From Symbiodinium natans (lineage: Eukaryota; Sar; Dinophyceae; Suessiales; Symbiodiniaceae): a stretch of 64,000 bases of DNA. The position numbers were made by a program, and so were the translations under genes. Numbering within the stretch: position 1 is the first letter of the stretch; every line of letters begins with the position of its first letter. Below are positions 62,460 through 64,000 of this stretch, piece after piece. The notes beneath the pieces are model-generated. The model saw nothing but the letters and a program-made list of their open reading frames with translations. It made no database searches and was not told the origin of the DNA. The DNA lies in NCBI GenBank assembly GCA_905221605.1, contig CAJNDS010002567.1, positions 164,501 to 228,500 on the forward strand. Reading direction: 5' to 3'.

Positions 62460-64000
62460 CACAGTTTTTGCTCCAAAAAGTGACATCGCAAGCCCTGGTC
62501 CCTAAGATTTTGAGCTCATTTCTTGCCCCAAAGAGTAACATCGCAAGCCCTGGTCCCTAAGATTTTGGGCTCATTTCTTGCACCAAAGAGTAACATCGCA
62601 AGCCCTGGTCCCTATTATTTGGGGCCCAGTTTTTGCTCCAAAGAGTCAAATCGCAAGCCCTGGTCCCTAAGATTTTGGACTCAGTTTTTTCCTCCAAAGC
62701 AAGCCCTGGTCCTTAAGATTTTGGGCTCATTTCTTGCTCCGAAGAGTCAAATCGCAAGCCCTGGTCCCGAAGATTTTGGGTTCAATTTTTGCTCCACAGA
62801 GTCAAACCGCAAGCCCTGGTCCCTAAGATTTGGGGCACAGTTTTTGCTCCAAAGGGTCAAATCGCAAGCCCTGCTCCCTAAGATTTTGGGCTCATTTCTT
62901 GCCCAAAAGAGTGACATCGCAAGCCCTGGTCCCTAAGATTTTGGGATCTTGGGCCCAGTTGCTCCAAAGAGTCAAATCGCAAGCCATGGTCCCTAAGATT
63001 TTGGGCCCACTTTTTGCTCCAAAGGGTCAAATCGCAAGCCCTGGTCCCTAAGATTTTGGGTTCAATCTTTGCTCCAAAGAGTAACATCGCAAGCCCTGGT
63101 CCCTAAGATTTGGGGCCCAGTTTTTGCTCCGAAGGGTCAAATCGCAAGCCCTGGTCCCTAAGATTTTGGGTTCAATTTTTGCTCCAAAGAGTGACATCGC
63201 AAGCTCTGGTCCCTAAGATTGGGGGCCCAGTTTTTGCTCCAAAGAGTGACATCGCAAGTCCTGGTCCCTAAGATTTTGGGTTCAATTTTTGCTCCAAAGA
63301 GTGACATCGCAAGCCCTGGTCCCTAAGATTTGGACCCAGTTTTGCTCCAAAGAGTAACATCGCAAGCCCTGGTCCCTAAGATTTTGGGCCCAGTTTTTGC
63401 TCCAAAGAGTCAAATCGCAAGCCCTGGTCCCTAAGATTGGGGGCCCAGTTTTTGCTCCAAAGAGTGACATCGCAAGTCCTGGTCCCTAAGATTTTGGGTT
63501 CAATTTTTGCTCCAAAGAGTGACATCGCAAGCCCTGGTCCTTAAGATTTTGGGTTCGTTTTTTGCTCCAAAGAGTGACATCGCAAGCCCTGGTCCCTAAG
63601 ATTTGGGGCCCAGTTTTTGCTCCAAAGAGTCAAATCGCAAGCCCTGGTCCCTAAGATTTTGGGTTCATTTTTTGCTCCAAAGAGTGACATCGCAAGCCCT
63701 GGTCCCTAAGATCTTGGGCCCAGTTTTTGCTCCAAAGAGTCAAATCGCAAGCCCTGGTCCCTAAGATTTTGGGTTCAATTTTTGCTCCAAAGAGTCAAAT
63801 CGCAGGCCCTGGTCCCTAAGATTTTGCATTCATTGTTGCTCCAAAGAGTGACATCGCAAGCCCTGGTCCCTAAGATCTTGGGCCCAGTTTTTGCTCCGAA
63901 GAGTCAAATCGCAAGCCCTGGTCCCTAAGATTTTGGGTTCAATTTTTGCTCCAAAGAGTCAAATCGCAAGCCCTGATCCCTAAGATTTGGGGCCCAGTTT
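62460..64000. repeat. 55-bp satellite, runs off the window
   Basis: About 27 copies of a unit of about 55 bp containing CGCAAGCCCTGGTCCCTAAG and TTTTTGCTCCAAAGAGT. Copies differ at a few positions: AGTCAAAT alternates with AGTGACAT or AGTAACAT, and GGGCCCAG with GGGTTCAA. The array continues past 64000. Confidence 0.97.

Noticed and set aside
59778-63470. Glu-Leu-Ile, Asn-Ser-Ile and Lys-Phe-Gly-Gln repeat proteins on both strands
   Set aside because: They are translations of satellites; the two strands code equally and unit lengths vary out of frame.
62460-64000. CRISPR-like array
   Set aside because: Units abut without unique spacers and the context is eukaryotic; it is a simple tandem satellite.

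Overview
This window is nuclear DNA of a dinoflagellate, most likely a Symbiodinium-type (Suessiales) species. Four things support this. (1) Genes found by conserved protein blocks are cut into many small exons whose introns often start with GC or GA instead of GT and almost always end in AG followed by G. (2) There is a tandem, intronless pair of genes for the plastid ATP synthase gamma subunit, with a presequence of secretory type. (3) Every confidently identified gene lies on the minus strand, as in the long one-way gene clusters of dinoflagellates. (4) A degenerate CCCTAAA-type (TTTAGGG) telomere-like tract is present, and simple repeats and long G/C runs are common.

Layout, left to right. 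2.0-7.0 kb: a highly interrupted EHD (EH-domain-family, dynamin-like) gene rebuilt from 20 exons; its introns hold minisatellites. 10.5-12.1 kb: an FkbM-like methyltransferase gene with one long exon. 12-28 kb: scattered coding-like exons I cannot name, plus micro- and minisatellites. 28.5-31.4 kb: two copies of atpC (ATP synthase gamma), with apparently identical coding regions and unrelated flanks. 33.6-33.8 kb: telomere-like repeats. 38.5 kb: TraB-like domain exons. 39.6-41.1 kb: a coiled-coil gene with an internal duplication and a GA-AG intron. 43.5-46.0 kb: a four-exon MZT1 (MOZART1) gene directly downstream of an intronless divergent alpha-type tubulin. 47.7-50.8 kb: exons of a polyketide-synthase-type ketoreductase domain. 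51-58 kb: unidentified exons and a long CA repeat. 58.2-64 kb: gene-free satellite DNA, namely a polypyrimidine tract, tandem palindromes rich in AATTAATT, a nested inverted-repeat block, a 31-bp satellite and a 55-bp satellite.

How the genes relate: ATP synthase gamma serves plastid photophosphorylation. MZT1 acts at gamma-tubulin complexes and sits 260 bp from a tubulin paralogue. The EHD protein acts in membrane remodelling. The ketoreductase belongs to polyketide or fatty-acid-like synthesis. There is no operon logic beyond one-way order; mature mRNAs would be made by spliced-leader trans-splicing. Most exon models rest on protein-family alignment from memory and on exact phase agreement across introns; no database search was run.
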